A stretch of DNA of 50,201 nucleotides, from IMG/VR virus record IMGVR_UViG_3300005747_000223, positions 1-50,201 of that record; one strand, given 5' to 3'. Position 1 is the stretch's first letter, and each line of letters begins with the position of its first letter. Source of the stretch: a virus. The position numbers were made by a program, and so were the translations under genes. Shown here one piece after another: positions 1 through 6,800 of the stretch. The notes under the pieces are model-generated. The model saw nothing but the letters and a program-made list of their open reading frames with translations. It searched no databases and had not been told where the DNA came from.

Positions 1-130
1 CAAGTCGAAACTAGGCGAATTCAAACTAGGCAAGTCAAATTTACACTAAACGAATCTAGGCAAATCGAGTCTAGGCAAGTCAAATTAATGATAAGCAAGT
101 CCAGGCAAATCTAGACAACGCAAGGCAAAC
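1..130. repeat. Degenerate short direct-repeat array (about 10-15 bp units)
   Basis: Units of the type (A/G)A(A/G)TC-n-CTAGGC recur about every 10-15 bp. A 16-bp stretch, CTAGGCAAGTCAAATT, is exactly repeated at 26-41 and 71-86, and variants ending AGGC or AGAC lie between 50 and 130. No convincing gene lies in 1-260 on either strand. The array is cut by the window edge, so its full length is unknown. It may be an iteron-type binding region, a recombination remnant or a regulatory array. Confidence 0.6.
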
Positions 131-181
131 CTGCACTCAGCCACGGATCATCACCATAATGATCTACAGCTGTGTGTGCAG
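131..181. other. Nested dyad beside the repeat array
   Basis: CTGCAC (131-136) pairs perfectly with GTGCAG (176-181), CAG (138-140) with CTG (170-172), and GATCAT (146-151) with ATGATC (159-164) around the 7-nt loop CACCATA. The result is a three-tier cruciform or hairpin directly next to the repeats. It is not a tRNA. It could be a structured RNA element or, with the adjacent repeats, part of an origin or a protein-binding site. Confidence 0.4.
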
Positions 182-202
182 TGGAAGGTACCGAAGCAAC
201 AC

Positions 203-254
203 TCCCATTAAAAAAAGAAAATAAAAAAAGAACAGATGTGAGGTCTGTTCTTTT
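203..254 (-). terminator. Hairpin terminator with T-rich tail (leftward)
   Basis: AAAAGAACAGA (226-236) and TCTGTTCTTTT (244-254) form a perfect 11-bp stem with loop TGTGAGG. On the minus strand a T-rich run broken by one conserved A follows and ends in AATGGG. It starts 7 nt after the stop of the 261-428 gene. It may also stop rightward transcripts, because TTTT follows on the plus strand. Confidence 0.75.
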
Positions 255-260
255 ATGTGA

Positions 261-428
261 TCAATTTAACACAACTAGTATTCTTACTATATTGGCTGGT
301 AGATCATTTATACTCTGAATTTCGGATGGCCAGTAACCTGGTGCCCAATCCTCAATGCAGAGTATGAAGTTTGAATATGTATATCTTTGGTTGTAACAAT
401 CCCAAAGATACAAAGTACTACTTACCAT
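261..428 (-). CDS. Small unrecognised protein, 55 aa
   Basis: This short leftward frame begins MVSSTLYLWDCYNQRY and ends RILVVLN. It is supported by a strong ribosome-binding site (GGGAGGAATT then ATG at 428) and by a perfect hairpin terminator just after its stop, the same cassette layout as the five genes to its right. The product is tryptophan- and tyrosine-rich with no signal peptide or known domain that I recognise. The start is fixed by the Shine-Dalgarno site. Function unknown; probably one of the small accessory or early proteins of the phage. Confidence 0.6.
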   Translation of the reverse strand: MVSSTLYLWDCYNQRYTYSNFILCIEDWAPGYWPSEIQSINDLPANIVRILVVLN

Positions 429-456
429 AATTCCTCCCGGTTTATAGGTTTTAATA

Positions 457-512
457 CCGTTAGAAAAAGAAATAAAAAAAGGAAGAGACAGCTTTACCTG
501 TTTCTCTTCCTT
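457..512 (-). terminator. Hairpin terminator with T-rich tail (leftward)
   Basis: AAGGAAGAGACAG (479-491) pairs with 498-512 over 13 bp with a 2-nt bulge, loop CTTTAC. On the minus strand it is followed by TTTTTTTATTTC and then CTAACGG at about 457. It lies 8 nt after the stop of the 521-733 gene and immediately before the leader of the 261-428 gene, so it may hold both a terminator and the next gene's promoter. Confidence 0.75.
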
Positions 513-520
513 GCCACCAT

Positions 521-733
521 TTACTTACACCCTAATGTGCAGGCATGGAGGTAAATCCCATGCTTACACATTTTACGTGCAACTTTGCGTCGATGCCCTG
601 GAGAGACATTGTACGCAAACTTATTGCAACTAGTACAAGTTGCAACTTTGCCTTGATGTCTCACCAATTTGCCAACGCAATTGTAGTGGTGACACTGCCC
701 GTTTTTATGAGCAGTTACAGAACCTTTAGCCAT
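521..733 (-). CDS. Small Cys/His-rich protein, 70 aa (possible zinc-binding)
   Basis: A leftward 70-aa basic protein starting MAKGSVTAHK. It has seven cysteines (C14, C19, C33, C36, C56, C65, C69) and several histidines, including the pairs CHHYNC and CTSC, which resemble metal-binding knuckles of zinc-ribbon proteins. The ATG at 733 is chosen over an in-frame GTG two codons upstream because GGGAGG sits 6 nt before the ATG. Small Cys-rich phage proteins often bind nucleic acid or host proteins, but no specific role can be assigned. It is flanked by hairpin terminators on both sides, like its neighbours. Confidence 0.65.
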   Translation of the reverse strand: MAKGSVTAHKNGQCHHYNCVGKLVRHQGKVATCTSCNKFAYNVSPGHRRKVARKMCKHGIYLHACTLGCK

Positions 734-760
734 GAGCACCTCCCAGTGAGTGGTTAAGAT

Positions 761-824
761 CCATTAGAAAGAGAAATAAAAAAAGTAGAGCTTTCCTTAT
801 TTCTAAGTACTAACTCTGTCTACT
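761..824 (-). terminator. Probable hairpin terminator (leftward), weaker stem
   Basis: AGTAGA (784-789) pairs with TCTACT (819-824). The stem overlaps the stop codon of the 823-1044 gene. The minus strand continues into TTTTTTTATTTCTC and ends CTAATGG at 761, the same tail element as the other cassettes. The stem is shorter and the loop larger than its siblings. Confidence 0.45.
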
Positions 825-1044
825 AGCTTTTCCAACGGCAAACACGCATGTAGTTGCCGCTAATACCAACGATAACAGACTTACCAGGTGTTAGCTGGCA
901 CCAATTCTTAAGGTTAAACCTTATGAATGTAGGTGAAGTAAGCTTATCTTTGAGCTCTGGGCTCTTAACAAGTTCTTCGTTCATTGCTTCTGCAGTTTTT
1001 ATGACTACTTCTTTAATGTGTTTCCACTTTGCTTCTTGTTGCAT
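823..1044 (-). CDS. Small unrecognised protein, 73 aa
   Basis: A leftward gene whose product begins MQQEAKWKHIKEVVIKTAEA and ends VGISGNYMRVCRWKS. The N-terminal half looks alpha-helical and charged; the C-terminal half looks beta-rich. No family is recognised. The ATG at 1044 is chosen because TTGGAG lies 7 nt upstream; an in-frame TTG four codons earlier is part of that site. Its leader is almost identical to that of the 1484-1675 gene, which suggests shared control or a duplicated cassette. Confidence 0.6.
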   Translation of the reverse strand: MQQEAKWKHIKEVVIKTAEAMNEELVKSPELKDKLTSPTFIRFNLKNWCQLTPGKSVIVGISGNYMRVCRWKS

Positions 1045-1066
1045 GATATACTCCAATATATCGGGG
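1042..1066 (-). promoter_or_regulatory. Duplicated translation leader, copy 1
   Basis: On the minus strand the segment from CCCGATATATT through GGAGTATATCATG is repeated, with a single 1-nt indel, before the gene starting at 1675. A shorter version (GAGGTATATCATG) precedes the gene starting at 1359. Conservation exceeds what a ribosome-binding site alone needs. Confidence 0.55.
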
Positions 1067-1091
1067 TTGATGGCTTATGCTTGCGCAATCA

Positions 1092-1153
1092 CCGTTGAAA
1101 AGAGAAATAAAAAAAGAACCCATACAATACTAAATTAATAGTAAAGTATGGGT
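1092..1153 (-). terminator. Hairpin terminator with T-rich tail (leftward)
   Basis: ACCCATAC (1118-1125) pairs perfectly with GTATGGGT (1146-1153), and inside it TACTA (1128-1132) pairs with TAGTA (1139-1143). On the minus strand TTTTTTTATTTCTC follows and ends CAACGG at about 1092. It serves the 1174-1359 gene and abuts the leader of the 823-1044 gene. Confidence 0.7.
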
Positions 1154-1173
1154 CAGAGTGCTGTGAAAAAGGT

Positions 1174-1359
1174 TTACTTAGAAACGCCTGCTTCCTCACA
1201 GAACTCAACAGATGTAGTTGGCATTTTGCAAATGGTGACATCTATTGCTCTCGAAATGCTGATGGGCTCCATCAGCTGGCCTAGCTTTCCAAAGTGTTTA
1301 GGAGCGAGTGATGCTCCAACTGTTAGAAGACCGATAAGGCCGAAAATTGCTTTACGCAT
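1174..1359 (-). CDS. Small protein with hydrophobic N-terminus, 61 aa (membrane or exported)
   Basis: The product starts MRKAIFGLIGLLTVGASLAP: two basic residues, then a roughly 16-residue hydrophobic stretch ending in small residues, as in a signal peptide or single membrane anchor. The remainder (to EFCEEAGVSK) is short and mixed, with two cysteines. The ATG at 1359 follows AGAGG with 6-nt spacing. Its leader shares GGTATATCATGCG with neighbouring cassettes. No family is recognised. It could be an envelope-acting accessory protein such as a superinfection-exclusion or lysis factor, but nothing in the sequence shows which. Confidence 0.6.
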   Translation of the reverse strand: MRKAIFGLIGLLTVGASLAPKHFGKLGQLMEPISISRAIDVTICKMPTTSVEFCEEAGVSK

Positions 1360-1416
1360 GATATACCTCTTTTTGATCAGGCGGTTAAGGTCAAGGAATA
1401 TAGGCCTGTTCTATAT

Positions 1417-1464
1417 CCGCTAAAAGAAATAAAATAAAAAAGTCTTAGTATTTCTACTAAGACT
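1417..1464 (-). terminator. Hairpin terminator with T-rich tail (leftward)
   Basis: AGTCTTAGTA (1441-1450) and TACTAAGACT (1455-1464) form a perfect 10-bp stem with loop TTTC. On the minus strand it continues TTTTTTATTTTATTTC and ends TTTAGCGG at 1417. It serves the gene at 1484-1675. Confidence 0.8.
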
Positions 1465-1483
1465 CTCTCTCTACTTTTTTTAA

Positions 1484-1675
1484 TTATCGCTTTGGAAGCA
1501 ATGCTATTCCAGCAATATTAGCGATAAAAAATCCTACCATTGACAACCAGAAGTTTTCTTCTGAGCTAAACACAATGCTTGTTATAAGACTATCAAGTCC
1601 TGTAACAAATACGACGAAAGTTAAAAGAATAGCTACGGCCAAAGCTGCAATTACAGCAAACGCAAGATTACGCAT
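1484..1675 (-). CDS. Small membrane protein, 63 aa, two predicted membrane helices
   Basis: Starting at the ATG at 1675 (MRNLAFAVIAALAVAILL), the protein has one long hydrophobic helix at about residues 4-26 and a second at about 43-58 (FFIANIAGIALL), with a short polar segment containing SSEEN between them. It ends LLPKR. The start is set by TTTGGAG 7 nt upstream; a longer in-frame start at 1708 would add a proline-rich stretch with no ribosome-binding site. Probably an inner-membrane accessory protein (holin-like size, but no lysis partner is visible nearby). Function not assigned. Confidence 0.6.
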   Translation of the reverse strand: MRNLAFAVIAALAVAILLTFVVFVTGLDSLITSIVFSSEENFWLSMVGFFIANIAGIALLPKR

Positions 1676-1700
1676 GATATACTCCAAATATATCGGGTGT
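1673..1700 (-). promoter_or_regulatory. Duplicated translation leader, copy 2
   Basis: Minus-strand leader matching copy 1 at 1042-1066 apart from one inserted base, covering CCCGATATATTT then GGAGTATATCATG. The gene served encodes an unrelated protein, so the leader itself has been duplicated or kept. Confidence 0.55.
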
Positions 1701-1744
1701 GGATCCATTGAGCAAGGGAAGCAGGGGAGATCCGGGAACCTACT

Positions 1745-1803
1745 TCCGCTAAAAGAGTAAAATAAAAAAAGACCTCTACCTAGATAAACTAGATAGAGAT
1801 CTT
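1745..1803 (-). terminator. Hairpin terminator with T-rich tail (leftward)
   Basis: Positions 1769-1783 pair with 1789-1803 over 15 bp with loop ATAAA. The two non-Watson-Crick positions are G-U wobbles only in the minus-strand RNA, which shows the hairpin works in leftward transcripts. TTTTTTTATTTTAC and TTTTAGCGG follow. It serves the 1827-2348 gene. Confidence 0.8.
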
Positions 1804-1826
1804 CAATTACTTAAACCAATTAGCTA

Positions 1827-2348
1827 TTAGTATTTTACATACTCAAGCTTATTGATTTTGTTATCGTTATCGCGGGCTACCACAACGCTGATCCAATGTC
1901 CTTCAACTGTCATAGTTTTGAACTTGTAACCAACGCTAACATCGTTACCTACCTCTCTCGATACCTGCAAATCCCAATTAAAGCTCGCGGCTTCATTGTT
2001 CATTGAGGCACCAATGCTGAATTGGTACTGGATGTTATGTGGTTTCGCGTTGCTAACTGGTTTGGATTCTTTACCATCGTTAAACACAATGACCTTTCCT
2101 ACCGGGCCATTGGGAACCAAGGCTGCGATAGTCGGGTCGACGACGAACACACCTTTAGGTCCCCAATCTCCATATACACCATTCTTGCGAATAGGCATAG
2201 GAGTTGGGAGGACTGACTTGATGGTAACGTCGTCAATCGTGTCAACGAGGGTAAGGCGAACCTTAACTTCATTAGCAAGTGAAACGATAACGGGCGAATT
2301 GAGTGCACTAAGCTCATTAAATTGTGCAAGGGAAATAACCAAATTCAT
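1827..2348 (-). CDS. Unrecognised protein, 173 aa
   Basis: The largest leftward gene. The product, from MNLVISLAQFNELSAL to INKLEYVKY, is rich in alternating hydrophobic residues suggesting beta-structure, with a central proline/glycine stretch (PTPMPIRKNGVYGDWGPKG). It has no signal peptide, membrane helix or cysteine cluster. The ATG at 2348 is preceded by GGAAGGTGGGAA, a strong ribosome-binding site. I do not recognise a family; a soluble regulatory or host-interacting protein is possible. It is the first gene of the leftward array after the divergent control region, and ends shortly before a 15-bp hairpin. Confidence 0.65.
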   Translation of the reverse strand: MNLVISLAQFNELSALNSPVIVSLANEVKVRLTLVDTIDDVTIKSVLPTPMPIRKNGVYGDWGPKGVFVVDPTIAALVPNGPVGKVIVFNDGKESKPVSNAKPHNIQYQFSIGASMNNEAASFNWDLQVSREVGNDVSVGYKFKTMTVEGHWISVVVARDNDNKINKLEYVKY

Positions 2349-2445
2349 TTCCCACCTTCCTTGTTGTAAGGTTTAAAGATGGCGCTAAATTGACCGTACA
2401 GCAAGCTGCTTAAGCCAGACCAAGTCGCGTTCCCAATACTCGATC

Positions 2446-2530
2446 CGTTAAAAGAAATAAAATAAAAAAAGCATAGTTATTGAACCCGAGTGGGCTAACA
2501 ACTATACCGTTAGAAAATAATACATAATAT
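2446..2530 (-). terminator. Stand-alone hairpin between two T-rich/AACGG elements
   Basis: On the minus strand a TATTATTTTCTAACGG element (2505-2521) is followed at once by a hairpin (ATAGTT at 2473-2478 with AACTAT at 2500-2505, inner CCC/GGG 2485-2487/2492-2494, with G-U wobbles valid only in minus RNA), then TTTTTTTATTTTATTTC and TTTTAACGG at 2446. No gene lies upstream of it on this strand, so it is not simply the end of a gene. It may be an attenuator or a very short RNA of about 50-60 nt. Confidence 0.5.
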
Positions 2531-2754
2531 ATAATAGGTACATACCTAGTATATTTTTAAAACACTATTTTGCATTTTATTCAATTAACAGATTTAACAC
2601 CCCTCCCCCTTCAATATAAAAACTTTAGTGCTTTAAATAAAAAGCTATTTTAAAATTTTTAATTTAAAAAATTATTTCTTCTATATAGGAAATTTTCGTA
2701 AAAAATGTTATAAATCTTATATTGCTTATATTTTCCAAAAAGGAGCGCGCACCT
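2509..2754. promoter_or_regulatory. AT-rich divergent control region
   Basis: No gene is seen here. The stretch separates the leftward cassettes from the rightward virion operon and is very AT-rich, with runs of T and A at 2640-2680. An inverted repeat TAGGTA-CA-TACCTA lies at 2535-2548 (possible operator). TATAAATC at 2709-2716 matches 7 of 8 bases of the T4-type late promoter box and lies about 40 nt before the first rightward ATG. Neither site is proven. Confidence 0.4.
2535..2548. promoter_or_regulatory. Candidate operator (perfect inverted repeat)
   Basis: TAGGTA and TACCTA are separated by CA, a 14-bp near-perfect palindrome in the divergent intergenic region, where a dimeric regulator could act on both transcription units. 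Only one copy was seen. Confidence 0.3.
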
Positions 2755-3027
2755 ATGACCGAACAAGATATTTATAATTTTTCAAAAAGTATTAAATTTT
2801 TAGAAGATAAAGTAAGAAACTTGAAAAACAAACACATATACAGATATTCTAAACTAGTAGATACTTCTTCCAGAGGGTTTGAATGTTCTTATGCAAAGAT
2901 GACAATTCGCATGCTGCCAGAAGAGCATGATGACTTTTTGCAAGCTATATCAGAAATTGAAACTATATCAAGTTTAATAAAAGAAAAATATGAAAACGAG
3001 TTTGTAAATGAAGAAAAAGAAAAATAA
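2755..3027 (+). CDS. Unrecognised small protein, 90 aa
   Basis: First gene of the rightward block. The product begins MTEQDIYNFSKSIKFLEDK and ends NEFVNEEKEK. It is mostly charged and helical, with a coiled-coil-like end. The ATG at 2755 is preferred over an in-frame TTG at 2722 because AAGGAG lies about 9 nt upstream. It overlaps the next gene by 20 nt, suggesting coupled translation. Given its place just ahead of the packaging genes it may be a packaging or assembly accessory, but there is no motif to prove this. Confidence 0.65.
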   Translation: MTEQDIYNFSKSIKFLEDKVRNLKNKHIYRYSKLVDTSSRGFECSYAKMTIRMLPEEHDDFLQAISEIETISSLIKEKYENEFVNEEKEK

Positions 3028-3790
3028 CTCAATAATTAAAATTGAAGAATCTCACAATACTGAAACTGCTTTATCTCAAATTATGGAAGTAGACTCAGAC
3101 TACGACTCTTATTTAGAAAGACTACCTGACAAGAAAAAACAAAGACTTATAAATTCAGTTAATGCTACTAAATTTGGTCTTCACACTATAGCTCCTTTAA
3201 TGTGTGCTGGGCCCGAGAAATGTCCTTTCGTAGATAAGTGCCCTATCCCAGAGCGTTCAAGCGATGGAGAGCTAATATACGGCTCCGCAGAGCTATATCC
3301 GATTGGTAAACAGTGCGTGCTAGAGAAATTTTTTATGAAGCAGAAGCTAATAGAATATTACCAACACTTAAACATTGATATCAACAACCCTGTAGAAGCG
3401 TCTATTGCTAATGAGCTTGCAATTATAGACTTGTACAAAAATCGCGCGCTAATGATTATGTCAGTGGGAGATAAAGCCGGTCAAGGGAAAGACTTCATGA
3501 GAGTCGACATTATAGGGTTCAATGAGAATGGAGACGTTGCTGAACAAGCTAAACTGCATCCTGCTTTAGAAGTAATAGACAAACTAGAAAAGCGTCGTGA
3601 AAAATGGTTAGATAAGCTTATGGAAACTAGAAAAGCTAAAGCTGAATGGATGCTAAGAGTTGGCGGAACTCAAAATGAAAGTAAAATTCTAGCTGAAATA
3701 CAAAAGCTAAGAGAAGCTATTGGTAAGATAGAAATAGAAGAAGTAGAAGAGATAGATTCAGAAGATGATCAAATACTTCTAGACGACTAA
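3008..3790 (+). CDS. Putative terminase small subunit (four-cysteine type), 260 aa
   Basis: A 260-aa protein with a lysine-rich start, a conserved-looking block carrying C66-x5-C72-x5-C78-x24-C103 (MCAGPEKCPFVDKCPIP, then YPIGKQC), a helical core, and a strongly acidic C-terminus (EIEEVEEIDSEDDQ). Similar four-Cys proteins sit near the large terminase in other large phages, and a DNA-recognition role in packaging is the best guess. The cysteines could hold zinc or an iron-sulfur cluster. It overlaps the previous gene by 20 nt and precedes the nuclease-domain gene; the large terminase is about 4.5 kb downstream. The assignment rests on context and pattern memory, not a search. Confidence 0.5.
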   Translation: MKKKKNNSIIKIEESHNTETALSQIMEVDSDYDSYLERLPDKKKQRLINSVNATKFGLHTIAPLMCAGPEKCPFVDKCPIPERSSDGELIYGSAELYPIGKQCVLEKFFMKQKLIEYYQHLNIDINNPVEASIANELAIIDLYKNRALMIMSVGDKAGQGKDFMRVDIIGFNENGDVAEQAKLHPALEVIDKLEKRREKWLDKLMETRKAKAEWMLRVGGTQNESKILAEIQKLREAIGKIEIEEVEEIDSEDDQILLDD

Positions 3791-3804
3791 CAACGGAGTC
3801 ATTT

Positions 3805-6800
3805 GTGGCAAAAAAGAATAATCCTGCGCTGCAGTCTAATCTAAATTTAATAGAAGCTGCATTAAAACAAGAAGTTGCTTTAGATATTGAGACCCTTGGG
3901 CTTGCCAAGGGTTCTTCAATTGTAGAATTATCTATATTTGATCCAAATACCAATACTGTAAATCAATTTAGAATTGCTCCAAATCTTACAGTTACTGAAG
4001 CCTCTATCAAAATGCAAGATGTTTCTAATCTCAGAACATCTTCTAGCGACGTATTAATCGAACACCCTGCACTCTCTAGAATGAGAGAAATGGAAATAGA
4101 GGCAAAGCTTAAAGGTCAACAAGCTCCTAAAAAAATTGGAAAGTTAGATACTGTAGTATTGCAAACTCTTCTAGACGATACATTGACTGGCGGAACATTC
4201 GAAAAAGATATTAAAGCTAAGGCGGGCGTTTCAAACCTTTCAATTAAAAGCTTTGCGGAAATGTCCGACGATGAATTGAAACGTACAGTTTCAGCAATTC
4301 AAGACATTGGTGAAGGTGCTTTAAAGACGCAAGCAGGCGCAGACTACTTCGAGAAAGGAGTTAAAGAGGGATCTCAGTTCCTTGCTAGAGCTTACAAAGA
4401 AGGCGGAGTAGGAGAAATCCTTAGAGAAGAGTTCGTTCAAGGTAGAGTTAGAGAGGCTAGCAGTAAGACACCAAAAACCGACCAGATCGGAGCGCTTCGC
4501 GCTAATTTAGCTAAGTATTCTAAAAATCGAAATCTTATTTTAAAAGTGCACGATGCTACTGCATATGAAATGTTAGGAAAAGTGCAGGGTTTGATCAAAA
4601 ACAAATCCGTGCAGATCGCTAACGCGATGTTTGAATCTAAACAAATCGGTGCACTAGTTGCAGTAGCAGAACAAGATATTAGAAGAGATCTTATTGCAGG
4701 GCGGATAACTAAGGCAGAAGCAGCTTCTAAAAGTATGCAAGTATCTGGCATAAGGACAACGCTTGCAGAAACTCCTGTCGGAGTTTCTGATATTATGCCT
4801 ATTTCTGGTAAAGATGTAAATCAAGCGAGAATGCGAGCGCAGATTACCGGTGATTATAGCGGTTTATTTAGGCCTATGATTGAAGAAATGGCAAGTGGAA
4901 AGCATGCTAGAGTTACTGATATTTTAGATATAGTTAGGTCGCAATCTTCATTTGAACAAAAGCTCGGAATAGCATCTAGAAGAACACCCAATATGCTATC
5001 TGTTGACGTAGCGCAAAGACTTTATGGATTTGCTGAAGCTGTGGGTAGTGGACAGGGGAAGAAAGCGCAGAGCAAGGCTCTGCTTAAGAAAGAGTTGCAC
5101 GAAGGTTCATATGATGTACTTTCCCAATCCAAAGTAACGCGCTCTACGTTGATGCAAACAGAAGCACTAGCAGAAGTAGCAAACAGAACTGAAAGGGGAA
5201 TATCTTTAATACAGCAAGCTAAAAAGCAAGAGGGTTCACTTTATAAAGCTGTTGTTCTTGCTCAAGTTAAAAAAGAAGCAATGCCTTTTATGGAAGAAGC
5301 AAACATTGCAACACGACTTTCTAGAGCAGCTGAAAATATTGTAGACAAAGGGTTTTCGCCAGAAACTTCAGGTACTTTTAAAACTGGTAAAGAGCGAATA
5401 AGAATGACGGCCGATGGCAATCTTATGAAAGTTGCTAGTGCTATGCCTGGCGAAAGACTAAGACTTGAATCTTTAGACGATGTATTGGCGCATATTAAAT
5501 CTAGACCAAATTATGCACATGCTGACATGATGAAAGGCGTTAACCTTTTTATGAAGAGTATAAATGAAGGAAGGCAAGGTGGACCAATCATAAGCTTTGA
5601 TCAAGAAGCACAAAAATTTCAAATGACAAGCGATTTTAATAATTTGTCAAAATCTGATTTTAAAGCAGCTGAAGCAATAAAAAGAGATTACCTCCAAGAT
5701 GGTTTTGTTGAATTGAACAAAAAAATGAAAGCTGGGAAAGTTGCTGGATTGAGTCCAGAATCAATTCAATCTTATGTAGCTGGTATAGAGAAATCTTATT
5801 TAAGTAAAAACTCTTTTATAGCAAGACATGGAAATTGGAAGCATATCGATTTTAAAGCTGGAAAGACTGCTGGAGTTATGGTCGCTGCTATGGGAGCAGT
5901 AGGGATGCTAGGTGCAATTGGCAATATGTTAGGTGGAGTAAGGCACCAGAGAGGCGGTCCGGAAACTCTAAGAACAATGAACTATGAAAGATGGTTTGAA
6001 GCGAATGCACAGTATCATGGATTAGAAGAGTATGACAAGCGTGGAAACGCTGGCTTCAGTGAAAGAGGTATGGGAGCTGTACAAAGAAAGCAAAAGACGG
6101 ACTTTGGATCTCCATATCAAGGCCCAGGATACTCTCAATATGTAATGGAACAACAAGCGTTACTAAGAGAAAGAAAGATGTATGAAATGCAGGCTTTTGC
6201 TCATACACATTTTTCAAATGAAGGCGCTGTTGGGAATTTATTGAATAGCGTAATGGCTGCGAAAGATCCTCAATATAGTATAAATAGTTTTTTAAATTCT
6301 TTAGCTGTAACAAGCAGGATGATAGCGCCAGGAAGTACATTTGCTTCTCGAGGACAGTATGTATCTGGATCTGATTATGCAGGTATGTCAGATCAACAAT
6401 TGTTTAAAGTAGATCTATCTAAATACAAAGTTAGCGCTAGTGATGCGGATACGATTGTTTTGCAAAGCAAAAGCGCAAACCCAAAGATGGCTGGATTCTT
6501 TGGAATGAACAACAAAGATTCAATAAGTATTCGCCTTGCTGGTATCGATGCTCCAGAAATGCAACACGTTGGGAAAGAAGGTCAGCCTCTAGCTGAGCGA
6601 GCATTAGGCAGATTAAGAGCCATGATGCAAAGCGGCAAAAAGATGGAACTGCTTATTGATCCAAATAATATTACTTACGGGCGACAAGTTGGTTCTTTAT
6701 TTATAGATGGCAAAAACGTTCAATTGGACTTGATTAAAAGTGGTGATGTTAAATTCTTAAATTTCCAGAGGGGCGGAGGAAATCAATTTAATCCTCAAAT

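Noticed and set aside
1-130. CRISPR array
   Set aside because: Units are about 10-15 bp, degenerate and without unique spacers of regular length; no cas genes are nearby.
131-181. tRNA gene suggested by the 7-nt loop with a 6-bp stem
   Set aside because: No T at the position before the anticodon, no 7-bp acceptor stem with CCA-side pairing, and no T-arm GTTC sequence on either strand.
545-1423. Rightward open frames at 545-757, 854-1138 and 1148-1423
   Set aside because: They lie opposite leftward genes that have good ribosome-binding sites and terminators; the rightward frames have neither.
1484-1675. Holin assignment for the two-helix 63-aa protein
   Set aside because: Size and topology allow it, but there is no neighbouring endolysin or other lysis gene and no specific motif.
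1996-2376. Rightward open frame of 126 codons
   Set aside because: Antisense to the 173-aa gene; no Shine-Dalgarno site and an odd composition.
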